The position numbers were made by a program, and so were the translations under genes. From the NCBI RefSeq assembly GCF_905475465.1, contig NC_062253.1:10044001-10108000 (forward strand): 64,000 nt of DNA, read 5' to 3'. Origin of the DNA: Pieris napi (taxonomy: Eukaryota > Arthropoda > Insecta > Lepidoptera > Pieridae). The notes beneath the pieces are model-generated. The model searched no databases and was not told the DNA's origin. It was given only the letters and a program-made list of their open reading frames with translations. Shown here one piece after another: positions 1-11,953 of the stretch (its first letter is position 1; each line of letters starts with the position of its first letter).

Positions 1-1575
1 ACGTATTAATCTACATATTTTTAGAAGCAGTCCACGTGCGTGATTTTGTCACATACCGATAACAGAAAGTGTTAGCGAACACAAAACAGCAATTCGAGAA
101 GTTTCTCAAGTCATCAATGCCACACGTGAGGTACTAGGTAGTACGAGTTTGACGTATCACAATTATACTAATTAGTTATCTGTAAACACATCAATTTATG
201 AGAGAATGTCGAAATGTCAAGTGTGACGTCTTGAGACGGAAGGATACTCGAAGAAGTATTTGTTATATAGTATAATTAAATGTCAATATATTTATACTAT
301 ATTTGAAATATTCCGTTTTTTATACAATGGAGAGTGCCTGGATTGAATACAATGGTAAATCACGGATGTGTTAACTTCTATTTTAATTTTATTGGTATAT
401 AATACAAACGATTATTCGCAAAACAATATATGTAATTAGACGCCATTCAAAATGAATTACTTTAAATCTAAAAAACCGTCCGAACCGACATACGTATATA
501 AATACACCAACTTGTATTTATTTACTTAAATACCATAATATTAATATATCGTTATTAAATTCAAAAACTATCTTTTGTTAAGATATCTTAATTTCTCTTT
601 TCCTCAATTCGCAAGGTTACGTGTTGCGTATTAATTTCACACAGTATAAACAATTCATTTTTGATTCACCCTCGACTAGTGACTAGTCTCCGTGCAATAT
701 CTGTACCTAATAGTAATAATGATATTGAAATTATTCAGTTATTTATCGAATATTTCATTTATCGAAGTATAGATTTCCCTAGAATATGTGTTTGAATACG
801 TAGTACTATAACATCTTGTTTCCATATCCCAAAAAATACATTGGATATTTTTACAATTTGCCACGGAACTTTCATACTCTACAATCTACTTTATCAGACA
901 ATGATTGTGATTTGTGGGTTCATTCTGTGGTAATCCGGCTAAATTAGATAGCTCTATACAAGTAAAAAGAAAGGACTTTATTATTACTTGGTCGGTTTAT
1001 AGGTTTTGTATTGTACATATCTTTTTCTTATGACGACGGTCACGCGTCACATTTTGCTTACACGTGACGATGATACGCGCACGTGGCCGACGAAGTTTTT
1101 ATAATTAGCTTTGAAATTTTTACCGTATTTTAGGGAATTTTTCAATCGTTACTCAGTGCTTAAAATAATTGCGAGAGGAAAGATATATCTTCTGCTTTTA
1201 AAATTCTTAATTTAACGATACTAAAAATATAAAAACCTGTTTAAAATATTTATTAAAGTACAATAGAATTAAATACTTTAATTTGTATCTTACTAAATGG
1301 TTTACACACAAATTACAATTTTTTTCAAGTACCTATAATCGTAAGTATGTCAAATGGAAGAGAGCTAGTGCACTTTCTTATTTTACTGCACATTATCAAG
1401 GAACTATCACAGTAGATTCAAAAGTATAAATTGGCAACACAAAAGCATTAGCTATAATTGTATATGTAATGTGTATAATGTAGCAGAGGCCAGAGACCGG
1501 TCTGTCTAGTGTCTACTGTGTGAGATGGGTTGAGTATATTATTTAGTATCCTTCTCGAAAGCTCTACTAGAGTAA
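1..1575. other. AT-rich intergenic DNA, no gene seen
   Basis: I see no coding frame with a recognisable domain, no RNA gene and no repeat with clear ends in this stretch. It is AT-rich with short homopolymers, as is usual for lepidopteran intergenic DNA. Confidence 0.5.
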
Positions 1576-1738
1576 AGGCCGATTTACATTATCTTAGTGT
1601 GTAGGAGAGTGCTTTAGGATAGTACTTTAGTTGAAACATGTAAACGCTACTTGCTTTAGTAAACGCTACGCTAAAGAACTTGCCTTTCAAGTTGTACTAA
1701 AGCACTCTCCTAAACACTAAGATAATGTAAATCGGCCT
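1576..1738. mobile_element. 163-bp palindromic MITE, copy 1
   Basis: The two halves are long imperfect inverted repeats: it opens with AGGCCGATTTACATTATCTT and closes with the reverse complement. A second copy of exactly the same length lies at 36886-37048 and is nearly identical. Neither copy codes for protein. The second copy has a TTA duplication on both sides, which suggests mobilisation by a PIF/Harbinger-type transposase; the flanks here (TAA/TTA) are less clean. RNA from either strand would fold into a long hairpin. Confidence 0.85.
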
Positions 1739-2440
1739 TTATAGCATCGTAGTAGCTACCATATTTTATAAGAGTATGAGGTACATACTAAATTTATTAT
1801 TATTCGGACACCGTAAGATGTCTAAATTTATAACTTCCCAATAATATTTATATACCGATTTTTGTAACGACTAAAGGCCGTTGACCGAATGTGATTGTGT
1901 CCATATGTCGGACATTGGCTTTATAATATGAATTTTCAGTATAATTATGTATTTATATCATCACGCCTTTTCCTGAAGCTGTAGGCAGAGACCACGGATC
2001 TCCTGACATACATCGCTTCATCCACTCTCATAACATTCACCGTTCTCGTTGGTCATGAGTAATTTTATCTCCTGGATTTCGCCTAGGTCCGTACAAGGCC
2101 TACCAAACTCGAACCTCGTTTGAGATTTTCTTCATAAGGAATGCAATGCTCTATACTCTATTCATATCATTCATATTATTATATCAATTCTTATATTATT
2201 GTATCACTACATCATCACATTATTAAAGTATATTATAAATTAACATATTATTAAGCCATTTAATGTAAGCTTTAAATAAATAAAAGCAATGTGCTTTATC
2301 TAAGATAATAATTACCGTATTATGATTACCTAAATACATCAAAGATATAAGAGAACAGGACTTCAACTACTTGTCAGGTCAAGAAGGTCTGCGCCAGATC
2401 TCTCAATGGCTCTTAAATCTTCCCTCAATACGTCATATGT
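1739..2440. other. Intergenic, nothing recognised
   Basis: AT-rich sequence with short ATATTAT runs near 2150-2260. No coding frame, TIR or RNA gene could be supported. Confidence 0.45.
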
Positions 2441-2444
2441 ACGT

Positions 2445-2800
2445 ATTTCGATTATGTGTTTGCGTGTTGTTCCCAAGAGAAGTAAGTGCGTGCTCCTATT
2501 TCACCATGTCTCCTGCTGATAGAGGACAAGTTTTTTTTTTTAAATTAAGTTATTATTATTAATTACTTGATATATCATGTGGAACATGGTGTAATGGCTG
2601 CAGCTCCTTACAAACGTTGTGTAAAAAAAATGGCTATTAAAAAGAGTGGCGGAGAGTTTATTGCCAGTTCTTCTCTCCCGTTCTACGCCCTTGATTTGAG
2701 AACTGGCAGTAAATGTAAAATTAGAAGCATTAATATGTATTTCTTTACTGATGAGTCATAAGTGTAAATTATGTTACCTATATGATTAAATGATTTATAA
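2445..2800 (+). repeat. Dispersed repeat family R, copy 1
   Basis: The same roughly 330-bp sequence recurs at 58700-59035 (+) and 62955-63316 (-), with shorter pieces at 3803-3905, 22200-22290 and 35200-35310. Shared landmarks, in order, are GTGCGTGCTCCTATTTCACC, a T-rich tract, ATGTGGAACATGGT, AAAAAGAGTGGCGGAGAGTT, the CCAGTTCTTCTC block and an AT-rich end with ATGATTT. It has no convincing protein. It behaves like a SINE or the 3' end of a non-LTR element, but the mobilising family was not identified. Confidence 0.65.
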
Positions 2801-3430
2801 CTTCACTTTTAAACCAAATGTGCAACCTATCCTGCCATATTAAATTGCACTCCTGTTTATACCTTCACACCAACTGGCACTATCCTTTCCTGGAACCAAC
2901 TAACACGACGTAAAAAGTACCTGGGATTAATAATTGATTCGAGGCTTCGTTGGCGTAAAGAAATTACCTTTGTTCTCGAGTTCGCTAACTTTTCAATGTA
3001 TTTAAACACCTCAGAAATTTTTCGCCTTTCGATCCCCATACTAGATATTGTATATTACATTATGACAGTGGATATAATTAAACTGCATTTCGGGATGGGT
3101 GGCGCGGCATCGTCTTCAATGCTGACAATTTAGCGTGCCCAATGCTCTACTCATGATATCAACTTCAAAATTCTAACGGTTACAACTGTTCTTAATATCC
3201 AACTTTTCTGGAAACAAACACCATACACTGTACACAACGCAGACTACATATAAGCCACCCAAAAATGCACTATCTTCGCCACACGCTTTTTCTCTTTCAA
3301 AGGCAAATCTTTAAGCACTTCCCCAAAAAAAAAATTAAAACTACACATTCACTAACAATCTTAATCCTGTCTCTAATGCTGAAACCAGAACTATACCTAC
3401 TTCTTACGCAACAGTAGCTATTTTTTCAAG
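2800..3430 (+). pseudogene. Decayed LINE reverse-transcriptase fragment
   Basis: Reading the + strand around 2880-3060 gives a stretch with KYLGLIIDSRLRWRKEI, the segment found C-terminal to the reverse transcriptase core in many non-LTR retrotransposons (usual form KYLGV.LD..L.W..H). The frame is broken by stops and shifts on both sides and no YADD box remains. It is a dead fragment; the clade cannot be told. Confidence 0.55.
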
Positions 3431-4600
3431 TACATTTTATAACCGTAAGTATATTACTGTACATCTTTTTTAATATGTGTTATAAAGTTTTTTCTTGACT
3501 TTTCTTTCTAAATATTGAACGAAATGAAATAATAATTTCGCTATGTCTAGGATAGGACTCCATTTATTAATAAAACCTAAGTGAGTACGTAATTCCTACC
3601 TATCTATTTCTTTTCATAACAACAGTGTGAACACGACTGGTCAGAAACAGACAAAAAAGTTCACTATTTAAAACTGTGCTAATAATGATTTAGTTTTTAC
3701 GAATAAAAGTTTATTGTGTTATCATAAAAATTATAATATTTCCTGTCATGTGGAGTAAGTTTTGGTTGTAATTCGGAAGTCCTTAAATGTGAGTGGTGTA
3801 GTTTCTCGCCAGTTCTTCTCGCCCGCTCTTCGTCCATGATTTGAGAACTGGCAATAAGTGCAAACATGAACTTTTCATTTATTTTAGGACGTTCTCATAA
3901 GAGTAGAAAAGTTATACATATTTACGAATTAAATATATCTGGAGTTACAGACGCTCATCTAATATTTTCTTCTGATATCTAAAATAGTTTTGTAGTGGTC
4001 GTATTAATATTTATGTAATATGCCCGCCCCCGCGTGGATGTATTTTTGCATGTGACGTTGTAATCCGTGCAGTAACACTTTATAGTTTATTGCTAGTTGA
4101 TAATGAAGCTGAAATTGTCTACTTAATACGTCTCTTTAACTGTTTTTCCAACTCCACAGGTACTCTATATTTCTATTTAATACCTATTAAGTTTTTGTAT
4201 GGCGCGATCTCAAAGTTTCGACATCAGCCTTAATAAAACTATGTATAGGTATTGAAGTTTGGTATATGTAGATGTAGGGATAGAACGAAAAAGAAACACC
4301 CACAGGCCACAGCATTAAAACAAAGAAAATTTTCTTAAAGGATATAACATTTTTAAATAAATCAAATTGATGAACTTAAAAGAGGTATGTCAAGTTCTTT
4401 CACTGTATTTCATTTTTAATGGCGACTTCTGTGTGAATCACAATTCCGTCAATGTGTTCTAAGTCTTAACACGGTGAGGATAGATTTGATGGATTGCATT
4501 TAATCTAAGCAGAGTTACCCAAAACAAAAATGACGACACAATAAGGTAAACACACAGACATCTAATAATATATACAAGAGGTTAATATTATAGGTACTAC
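3430..4600. other. Intergenic with a partial repeat-R piece
   Basis: Apart from a short repeat-R fragment at 3803-3905 (CCAGTTCTTCTC ... GATTTGAGAACTGGC), I see no supported feature. Confidence 0.4.
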
Positions 4601-4619
4601 AAGGTATGGAAGGGCGAAT

Positions 4620-5190
4620 CTTATTTATAACTTTAATATATTAACAGAATTAACAGAAAGAAAAATTTCCCTAAAATTTTGACGATAGGGCCTAGGGCTG
4701 GATGGGAGGGAAAGTAGGGAGTTAAGGTTACATGGACGAGGGAAATTTGGGGAAGATGGTCAAATAACGAGTCATTAATTAAAGAACAGTTAAAAATATA
4801 TGGTCTGCCGAGCCTTCGTCCATACCACACTCACAGTGAGAACTGTCTTTCATTTTAATTTTGGCTAGGTAAACGGGAGTACAAGCGTGCCCTATACGAA
4901 GACGGCAGATTATAGACGTGACCTTTTTGCTTAAAAACTTATGTTGAAAAAACCACGGCGAAGAAGGGATTGAATATTAGCACAGTGTCTGCCAGTTTTT
5001 TCTTTAGATTGCCAATCAATAGTCCAGGATTTTAAAAGGTGGGAGTACGCAAGACCTGTTAGGTCGTGGGCTGAGGATGCTGACAAGATCTGCAGAAAAT
5101 AGCACCTTTTGCACAAGAGTCAGCAGTTTCATTACCCGCTATACCACAATGACTAGGTATCCACATAAGTACAATATATCTTTTTTACTA
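4620..5190 (-). pseudogene. Decayed LINE 3' end: RNase H plus C-terminal region
   Basis: The reverse strand from about 5175 reads LMWIPSHCGIAGNETADS, the last catalytic block of the RNase H domain of non-LTR retrotransposons (WIPSH.GI.GNE.AD). Further on, a shifted frame gives a CECG...DHIFL.C pattern, the small zinc-binding tail common after RNase H in such elements. Several stops and frame changes break it, so this is a relic. It differs from the GC-rich Jockey-like element at 41-43.6 kb. Confidence 0.7.
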
Positions 5191-5780
5191 CACCTAAACA
5201 AAGCTTCTCTTATTTTTAAAATAGTATTTTAATAGTTTTTTTTTTTGGAAGTAACTTCTTTTATCTATATGAATTCTGGCTATTACGACTATCCATAGAC
5301 AATCATAATATTTAGAATAATGACGATTATAAAATTTGTCAAAACTTAAACATCATAACAGTAGATTATTTTGTATATTCTAATCAAAATCATGTTTATA
5401 CAGACAGTAGAAAAATATATTTATGAATTAAATTCAAGGACTAGACTATTTATAGTCCATGTATGTATACAATGCGGACCTAATGAATTTTACATTCTAG
5501 CAAGGAAAACAGGATTTAGACATTTGTCCTTATTAGAGCTAGTTCAGACATGGCGGAATCCGTGCGGATGCAAATCGCGCGGTTAGACCGCGCGGATCTT
5601 ATTTACATTAGCGCCTATAAATTCGTTCATACCTGTCCGCGCGGATTGACAAACCGCGCGGCTACCGCCACTCAACCGCTAGAAAATGAATTCGCGCGGT
5701 TGCCGCTCGGATCTATTTACTTGACGTACCTAGAGCGCGTTCAGTTGCTCTGCGGAAGCCGCGCGTATCGGACGGTGACA

Positions 5781-7982
5781 ATGGATCGCTTCGACACCGA
5801 GCTATTCATCGATGAGGTGGAAAAGAGACCTGCTTTGTGGGACATCCAATGTGCAGAATATTCCAATAAAATTATTAGAAACGGAGCTTGGCAGGAGCTG
5901 GTGGATATTTTTGGAGAAAATGAGGATTCTTTGGAAAAAAAGGTTCTTTTTGGTCAGTATGTATTTAATTTTACATTTATCAGGGTAGTTTACATATTTT
6001 GTAATTGACAGTCCACCCCAAATAACTAAACTATATAAAAATGTTGTTATTGTGATTGGAGGTAAGTATCGGGCGCGGGAAAAATCTCACGATTCTCACG
6101 CACGCAAACACCACGCCTCGCTACTCGCCTCTAGTACTCGCCTCCAGTGAGGTCAACTTCGTTCTATCCGGGTGTCCCTTGACACCTCTCAAGTTTTTAT
6201 ATTTTTGTGTCTTGCCATTCTACACGACCCTCATTTACAAAGTAATTAGCATATTTGTCTCTAATATTTAATGATGACGGTGTACCCCTTCCTGCATGTA
6301 ATGTATTAAGATTACTCATTGGCCCAGTATATAAAGTATCTTCAAACTGTATACCATCTCTAGTTCTAACAAAATTGTGTAGCACACAACAGGCCTTTAT
6401 TATGTCTTCGGCAAAGTCTATATTAACGTTTATAGGCCTATGAAAAATGCGCCACTTGTTTGCCAGAATTCCAAAAGTGCATTCAATATAACGTCGAGCT
6501 CTTGATAACCTGTAATTAAATATATTTTTTTCGTATGATAGCCCTCTACCTGCATAGGGTCGCATTACAGTTTCGGATAAACCAAACGCTTCATCGCCAA
6601 CTATGACGTATGGCAATGGCGTAGGATCTGTGTTAGATATTGGTTTAGGTTTTGGTATGTGTAATGACTTTTCTATTAATCTTTTATAAAATACCGAATT
6701 TTTAAAAATTGCAGAATCACTACTTTTTCCATATGATCCAATATCTATGAAAGAAAAACAATAGTTACTATCACAAAGTGCCAACAGCACTATGGAAAAA
6801 AAAGTTTTGTAATTATAATACAAAGATCCAGAATCATTGGGTTTTGTAATCCTTATATGCTTGCCATCTATGGCGCCAATGCAATTGGGGAAATTTGCAT
6901 ATTTTTCAAAATCTGTAGCTATTTTCTTCCATATATCTTCGCTGGGTTCAGGCATGACATTTTTTGCGACTTTTTCCCACAGAGCTTCACATACTTCACG
7001 GACAATTCCTGTAATTGTAGATTTGCCAAGACGAAAGTTGTAATGCAGTTCTCCAAAGGAACAACCAGTACCCAGATATCTGAAACAATATAATCTTGAT
7101 CTGTATCGTTTTGTTAACAAAGTTGCAAACTTTTCATTTATTAATTATAAGTCGCGGGCACCAGCTAGTTTAAAATAATGAGTGTCAATTATTTTATTTT
7201 AAATTTTTCAAATTTTTGAGTGTCTTCAAATATTTGACCGCTCCTGTATTTATAAGTCTACAATTTTGTTAAAAATACTGATTTCTGTTCCAGGTGTAAC
7301 TTTACAAAAAAAGTGGAAGAATATACGGGATGCTTATAATAAGGAATTCAAGAAAGGCAAATCAATTCCTTCTGGTTCTGGTGCATGTAAAGGTTCAAAA
7401 TACATGTATTTTGACCGGCTTTCTTTTCTTCAGAAGACAGTAGAAAACAAAGAAACGACATCAAACATACATGAAGCCAAAAATGAAGGAATTCAAAACA
7501 TTGACCAAAACCAAGATAATTTTGTTAATGCACGTGAAATACAACCAGTACCCAATAAAAGGAAGAAGACTAAAATTACTTCAGAAGAGCGATTGGCTGA
7601 CATATTAGAAAATAGCATTGAATCAAGGGATAAAATACAGAGACAATTACAAGAAAGTATGTCAAAGCAAGATGATGATGATAAGCTTTTTTGTATGTCA
7701 TTGTATAAAGAGTTAAAAAAAGTTCCAGAAAATAAGCGTTTGGCTACTAAAATTGAATTACTCCAGGTAATACAGAAATGGCAGAAATTACCAGCGCCTA
7801 TTCATATCACGAGCCAGCAGAACACGCCTAATGAAGTATTTTGGCAAAACCAACAATATTCAAACCCACAAGGATATTTTACAGGATATTCTACAATCGT
7901 ACCAGGAGAGTCTCCATCGCCTTTATCATGCAATAGCACTGACGACTCCACAGTCTTCTATAGTACAAAACATATATTCTGA
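5781..7982 (+). CDS. Harbinger accessory protein with MADF/Myb-like domain
   Basis: Two exons, 5781-5952 and 7294-7982, give 286 aa. The donor is G|GTCAGT at 5953 and the acceptor CCAG at 7290-7293. The junction joins KKVLFG to VTLQKKWKNIRDAY in phase and completes a typical MADF domain (residues about 5-95). The C-terminal half is polar and rich in Q, E and S. In Harbinger elements such a protein binds DNA and helps bring the transposase to the nucleus and the TIRs. The ATG at 5781 opens MDRFDTELFIDEV, a normal MADF start; the open frame running upstream into the TIR is probably not used. The intron holds the whole second exon of the transposase on the other strand. Confidence 0.82.
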
Positions 7983-8293
7983 TGTATAAAATAAATATCT
8001 TACCTTAATGTAATCACGAGTTTTTCTTCTGGGGCCACGCTTGACCTCATATGGGTATCATTAGATGCAATTTGTTCACTGATCATTTCTAATAATTCAT
8101 CAAATGAATTTATCGACATTCTCAAATAATTAAAGAATTTTGGTTCAAAACTTCTTAATTTTGGATATAAAGTCAGAAACTGACCATGGGTGAGCCGATC
8201 ACGTAATATTGGATGCACCCAATACTGCCGTTTCTTCTTTCTTTCTTTTTTACGGAGCAACAAGTACACACATATTGCTTCTTCGACTTCCAT
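6197..8293 (-). CDS. HARBI1-like DDE transposase
   Basis: Exon 1 is 8293-8004 and exon 2 is 7079-6197; together 390 aa. The donor is AG|GTAAGA (intron from 8003) and the acceptor TTTCAG ends at 7080. The junction gives VITLR-YLGTGCSF, as expected for this family. The DDE triad is visible: Asp168 in AIDGKH, Asp259 in GDEAFG and Glu296 in RYIECTFG, so catalysis should be possible. The protein cuts at the TIRs and inserts at TTA. Its intron contains exon 2 of the MADF gene on the opposite strand, while its own exon 2 lies in the intron of that gene. Confidence 0.9.
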
Positions 8294-8427
8294 GATTGGA
8301 CTAGAACGCTGTCACTCTATGCGGATTACGGCACTCCGCATTTACATCCGCGTCTGTCTGAACACTTGCGTTTAGAACCGCGCGATTTGCATCCGCACGG
8401 ATTCCGCCATGTCTGAACTAGCTCTTA

Positions 8428-8833
8428 AGATATATGCAAGCAAAAATAAATTTTGATACAGTGAACTCTAGAGGTAAGAATTCTGAATCAGATATTCACT
8501 CTTTACACCTGTGTGTTCCAAACAGACAGAAGTCATAATTTTTTTATTAAATCTAAATAAATTATTTTTGATGTTTTTTCTCTATTTTGAATGTTATTAT
8601 GAAGTAAACACTCGGGTCAACACACAGTCAACACATATTCAGGTAAAATAAAAGCCATAAAGAATTTAATTATTTTTATTTAACTAATTTTAAGGGCAAA
8701 ATTATAAGTTTTGTCTTACAATTAAACCTATTACAATGATCAGTCTTTGAAACAAAATCTTGCTGGGTACAAACAGATTAGAAAAATACAATTTTGATTG
8801 TTCTTTGAAGATGTTGACATTTGAACAACTCTA
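8428..8833. other. Short intergenic gap between two transposons
   Basis: AT-rich sequence between the Harbinger and piggyBac elements. No feature recognised. Confidence 0.4.
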
Positions 8834-8837
8834 TTAA

Positions 8838-10124
8838 CCTTCAAGCGGGCGCGCGGTCATTTGTAACGGGAGCGGGCGCGCGTAACCGAAAAGACCCATG
8901 GGATGAATAAGAGAAAGAAAGCACTAATTACTCAATATTTATTTATTTATTTGTCCTTAGATATATTATCATTGTCTTTAAACTCTAATTTGTCAAAAAA
9001 AGTAATTAAAAGTATGAAAAAGAAACAAATATTTCAAGTACTATCGGAAAGGTAATTTTCCTCGAAAGCCAACCATCATCTTATAAATTACAACGTTCTC
9101 TGCCACTGAATATGGCAATAGACAGTTTTGTGGAAACATATATGTATATAATTTCTCATATTGGCGCAGCTTTGTCGACAGTACGACGAGCTTGTCGCGT
9201 AGTAGCATCATCAAACCGCAATGACTTCAGTAGAAATTATATTCTTTGCACTGACATAGTAGTAGGAAAAATAGGTCAAAGTATAAAATCTTCTAAATTG
9301 ACGTGTGATGTCTTCAAGGATCCCACTACAACAATTCGGAAAGTGCTCGAATTTTCACCGCATCTGTTAGTTTGTAGTCACGTATTCTGTTATACGATGG
9401 TGCTTTTTTTGCAACAACTTTTTCAATAATATTCTCTGAAATGAATAAACTCCAGGCTTGCGTATGTTTTGTCACCCCCACACCATTCCTTCGAGGGCCC
9501 GCATCTTCTGCGAGAATATTTTGAACTTGACGTATCACTCTGTTATTGTCAGATTTTTTCTACTTCGTTACTTTATCGCGCCTTGTAAAACAGCTTAACT
9601 TATTTCTGTAATTGGCAAATCATCCTCTTCTGAGTCCGAGCGGTTTGATTCCTCAGCAGATCGAGGTTCCTTTGCAACGATGTGGTCGGAAGTTTCAGAG
9701 CCTTGGTCGCTGAGCTCTTATTTACTTTCTTCTTCGTCTTCGCTTAGTAATTCCTCGAGTATTGCACTTTGTGGTAACCGTCTGAATCATTTAATATAAA
9801 AAAATCCAAGCTTTATTCGATATTATTGAATGATGGGCAAAAAACTACTACGAGCGTGAACGAGGGTATGTGTCGTTGAGCGTCGCGCGTAACCTTTTCG
9901 ACGACAGGCGCGTGTAGTCTTTTCGACGACTGCACTGGGACGAAAACAATTGCGATCTATGGAGTAGGGGGAGAGCCCCGAGCAACGGTTTATTCTTTAT
10001 TTTACTCCCAATGATATAGCGACAGGCTACTATAAATGAGAAATAAATGTGATAGGTAATAATAATAATATCAACGAAAATGTACTAAGCGCGGTCGATT
10101 CGACTACGCGCGCCCGCTTGAAGG
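8838..10124 (-). mobile_element. piggyBac-type element, internally deleted (1,287 bp)
   Basis: TTAA at 8834-8837 and again at 10125-10128 flanks 17-bp inverted repeats CCTTCAAGCGGGCGCGC. Exact TTAA duplication is the hallmark of piggyBac. On the minus strand, 9538-9326 encodes a fragment resembling the N-terminal part of piggyBac transposases (AWSLFISENIIEKVV ... IRALSELL). Before it, 9780-9600 gives an acidic S/E/D-rich stretch interrupted by a stop. The catalytic core is missing, so the copy is non-autonomous. Confidence 0.85.
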
Positions 10125-10128
10125 TTAA

Positions 10129-10589
10129 CCAATTGTTTTAAAAATTCTATGTATGTTATGTCTGGTTTTTAATCCGTGTACAAAGACAAAATTGCATTCC
10201 CAAAGTACTATTAAACAAGAGCTAGATTTCTAAGTACTGAAACCTAACTTATAATTGTTGCTAAATATTTACATGATGTTCAGTATTTACAACTGTCAAT
10301 TTTAAATACACTCACTGACACAAATTTAAACTCTTTGTACTAAAACGCACAAAGTTTCAACCCATACAAACTTTTATCCACAATATAATAAATATGAAGC
10401 AAGAATAACTTTGAATATAAAATCATTGAATAATTGTGGATTGTCAATGAACACAACCAAAATGCTCAATTACTTAAATGTCGCTCACCTTGCAACAAAT
10501 GCAGATCCTACCAAACTGAACTTATGTTAGACACGGTAAGTCCTAAATCATCCAGAAATTATTTCCACTCTCCCAAAAATCTTGTGTTG
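10129..10589 (-). other. Downstream region of the DnaJ gene, probably 3' UTR
   Basis: The stretch follows the DnaJ stop codon on the minus strand up to the piggyBac element. It is AT-rich and non-coding. I did not find an AATAAA signal that I trust, so the end of the mRNA is unknown. Confidence 0.4.
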
Positions 10590-11848
10590 TCAATAGTTTG
10601 GCAAAACACTCTCCAATATTTCCTTTGCTGAAGGAGTCAGTTTTTCTGGGAATTTGATGTCAAATGCCACAAGTAGATCACCTTTCCTAGTTGGCTCCTT
10701 GGGGAATGGAAGGCCATAACCAGGGAATCGCTTCACTGAATAGGGCTTTACAATTTCTCCTTGTAGATTGACTGTTAATTTATCTCCAGACATAGTTGGC
10801 ACTTCAATAATTGTTCCACATAGGGCCTGAAAATTATAAAGGTTCATTAAAACTATAAAAATCTTACTTATTTTTCTTGCCAATATTTATATAATATACA
10901 TGGTTTTTTCTATAAATCCATGACTCATCAGATATTAACTATTTGAAATCCCAATGACAAAAACCAACTAGATAATAATGATTCAACAACAAATAATAAA
11001 CAAAACAATAACAAGAATTAAATACACACCTGTTTAAGTGATATCTTTGCTGTATATCTGATGTCACTGCCTTCACGTTTAAATAATGGGTTCGGTTTGT
11101 CTCTAATAATGAATACTATGTCAGCTGGAATCTTGTTTCTTCCCTGGTCTCCCTCCTTCTGGAATGTGATCTTTGTACCTGCCTTCCAGCCAGGCTTTAC
11201 ATGGATTGTCAATACTTTATCCTCTTTCTTTATTGTACCATCTGGTTGAATGACTCCTCTTGAAATTTTCATTTTCTTTACACAGCCCCTAGAAATTTCT
11301 TCAAGCGACATATACAAGTCATGTTCAATTGGCGGGTCTTGTGTCCTGTCTTTCCGATGTTGTGATCCATGAATGTTGAAGCTATGGCTACGATACGCGC
11401 CGCCAGGGCCGCTTGGTCTATTTGTTCCCATTCCGATGTTAGCAAAAGGATCCAGATCGACATCCATGTCACGATCGAAAAAGTTGCCTCCACCGCCACC
11501 GTTAATGTCAAAGAATGGTTGAAAGGGCCTTGCTGATCCAAAGAACTGGGCGAATGTAGCCCATGCATCGCCGTGGTACGAGTACGCGTTGGATTGACCG
11601 CCAGTACCTTTGAAATTTCTGCCACCACTCTTCAGTCCCTCTTCACCGCATTCATCATAAATTTCTCTCTTCTTCTTGTCTGATAACACTTCGTACGCTT
11701 CCGCAACTTCCTTGAACCGTTCTTCTGCTCCAGCCGACTTATTCTTATCCGGATGGTACTTGAGGGCCAATTTGCGATACGCTTTTTTGATCTCATCATC
11801 AGTCGCACCTTTATTCAGTCCTAATATTTTGTAGTAATCCTTTCCCAT
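10590..11848 (-). CDS. DnaJ-1: DnaJ/Hsp40 co-chaperone, DNAJB1/4/5 class
   Basis: Coding exons 11848-11030 and 10826-10590 give 351 aa (donor CAG|GTGTGT, acceptor TTTTCAG, phase 0). Residues 1-70 are a J domain with the HPD motif at 32-34 that stimulates Hsp70 ATPase. A Gly/Phe-rich linker follows (about 75-165), then the two beta-sandwich substrate-binding domains (about 175-345) without the zinc-finger region, which makes it a class B protein. It acts in cytosol and nucleus with Hsp70 in refolding. The start is the first ATG after a 5'UTR intron (acceptor TTTTAG at 11853-11858). The promoter carries heat-shock elements. The exact orthologue among DNAJB1/4/5 cannot be fixed by eye. Confidence 0.93.
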
Positions 11849-11933
11849 TTTCCTAAAACAAAGAAACAGATTCCTATTAGAGCACACGTAACACCATTTT
11901 AGGAAATCACTGATGATCCACTAGGTTCAATAA

Positions 11934-11953
11934 ATTTCTAGAACTTCGAGAAT
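11934..11953. promoter_or_regulatory. Heat-shock element inside the first DnaJ intron
   Basis: TTCTAGAACTTCGAGAA contains two TTCnnGAA palindromes (TTCTAGAA and TTCGAGAA). It lies in the proposed 5'UTR intron (12024-11853). It could bind HSF to enhance the upstream promoter or serve a second start site. Confidence 0.55.

Larger units (their letters stand above)
5536..8424. mobile_element. PIF/Harbinger transposon, complete (2,889 bp)
   Basis: Perfect 49-bp terminal inverted repeats (5536-5584 and 8376-8424, opening GAGCTAGTTCAGACATGGCG) are flanked by a TTA duplication at 5533-5535 and 8425-8427, the 3-bp target preferred by PIF/Harbinger elements. Inside are two spliced genes on opposite strands: a HARBI1-like DDE transposase (-) and a MADF/Myb-like DNA-binding protein (+), the two proteins these elements need. 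Both frames are open. Just inside the left end are several CGCGCGG motifs, possible transposase-binding repeats. Perfect TIRs and intact frames point to a recent, perhaps still autonomous, insertion. Confidence 0.93.

Noticed and set aside
5550..5780. Extended N-terminus of the MADF protein starting inside the left TIR
   Set aside because: The extra 77 codons run through terminal-repeat sequence and have no family counterpart; the ATG at 5781 gives the normal MADF start.
9112..9429. 105-codon plus-strand ORF inside the piggyBac element
   Set aside because: It is antisense to the transposase remnant and lacks any recognisable domain.
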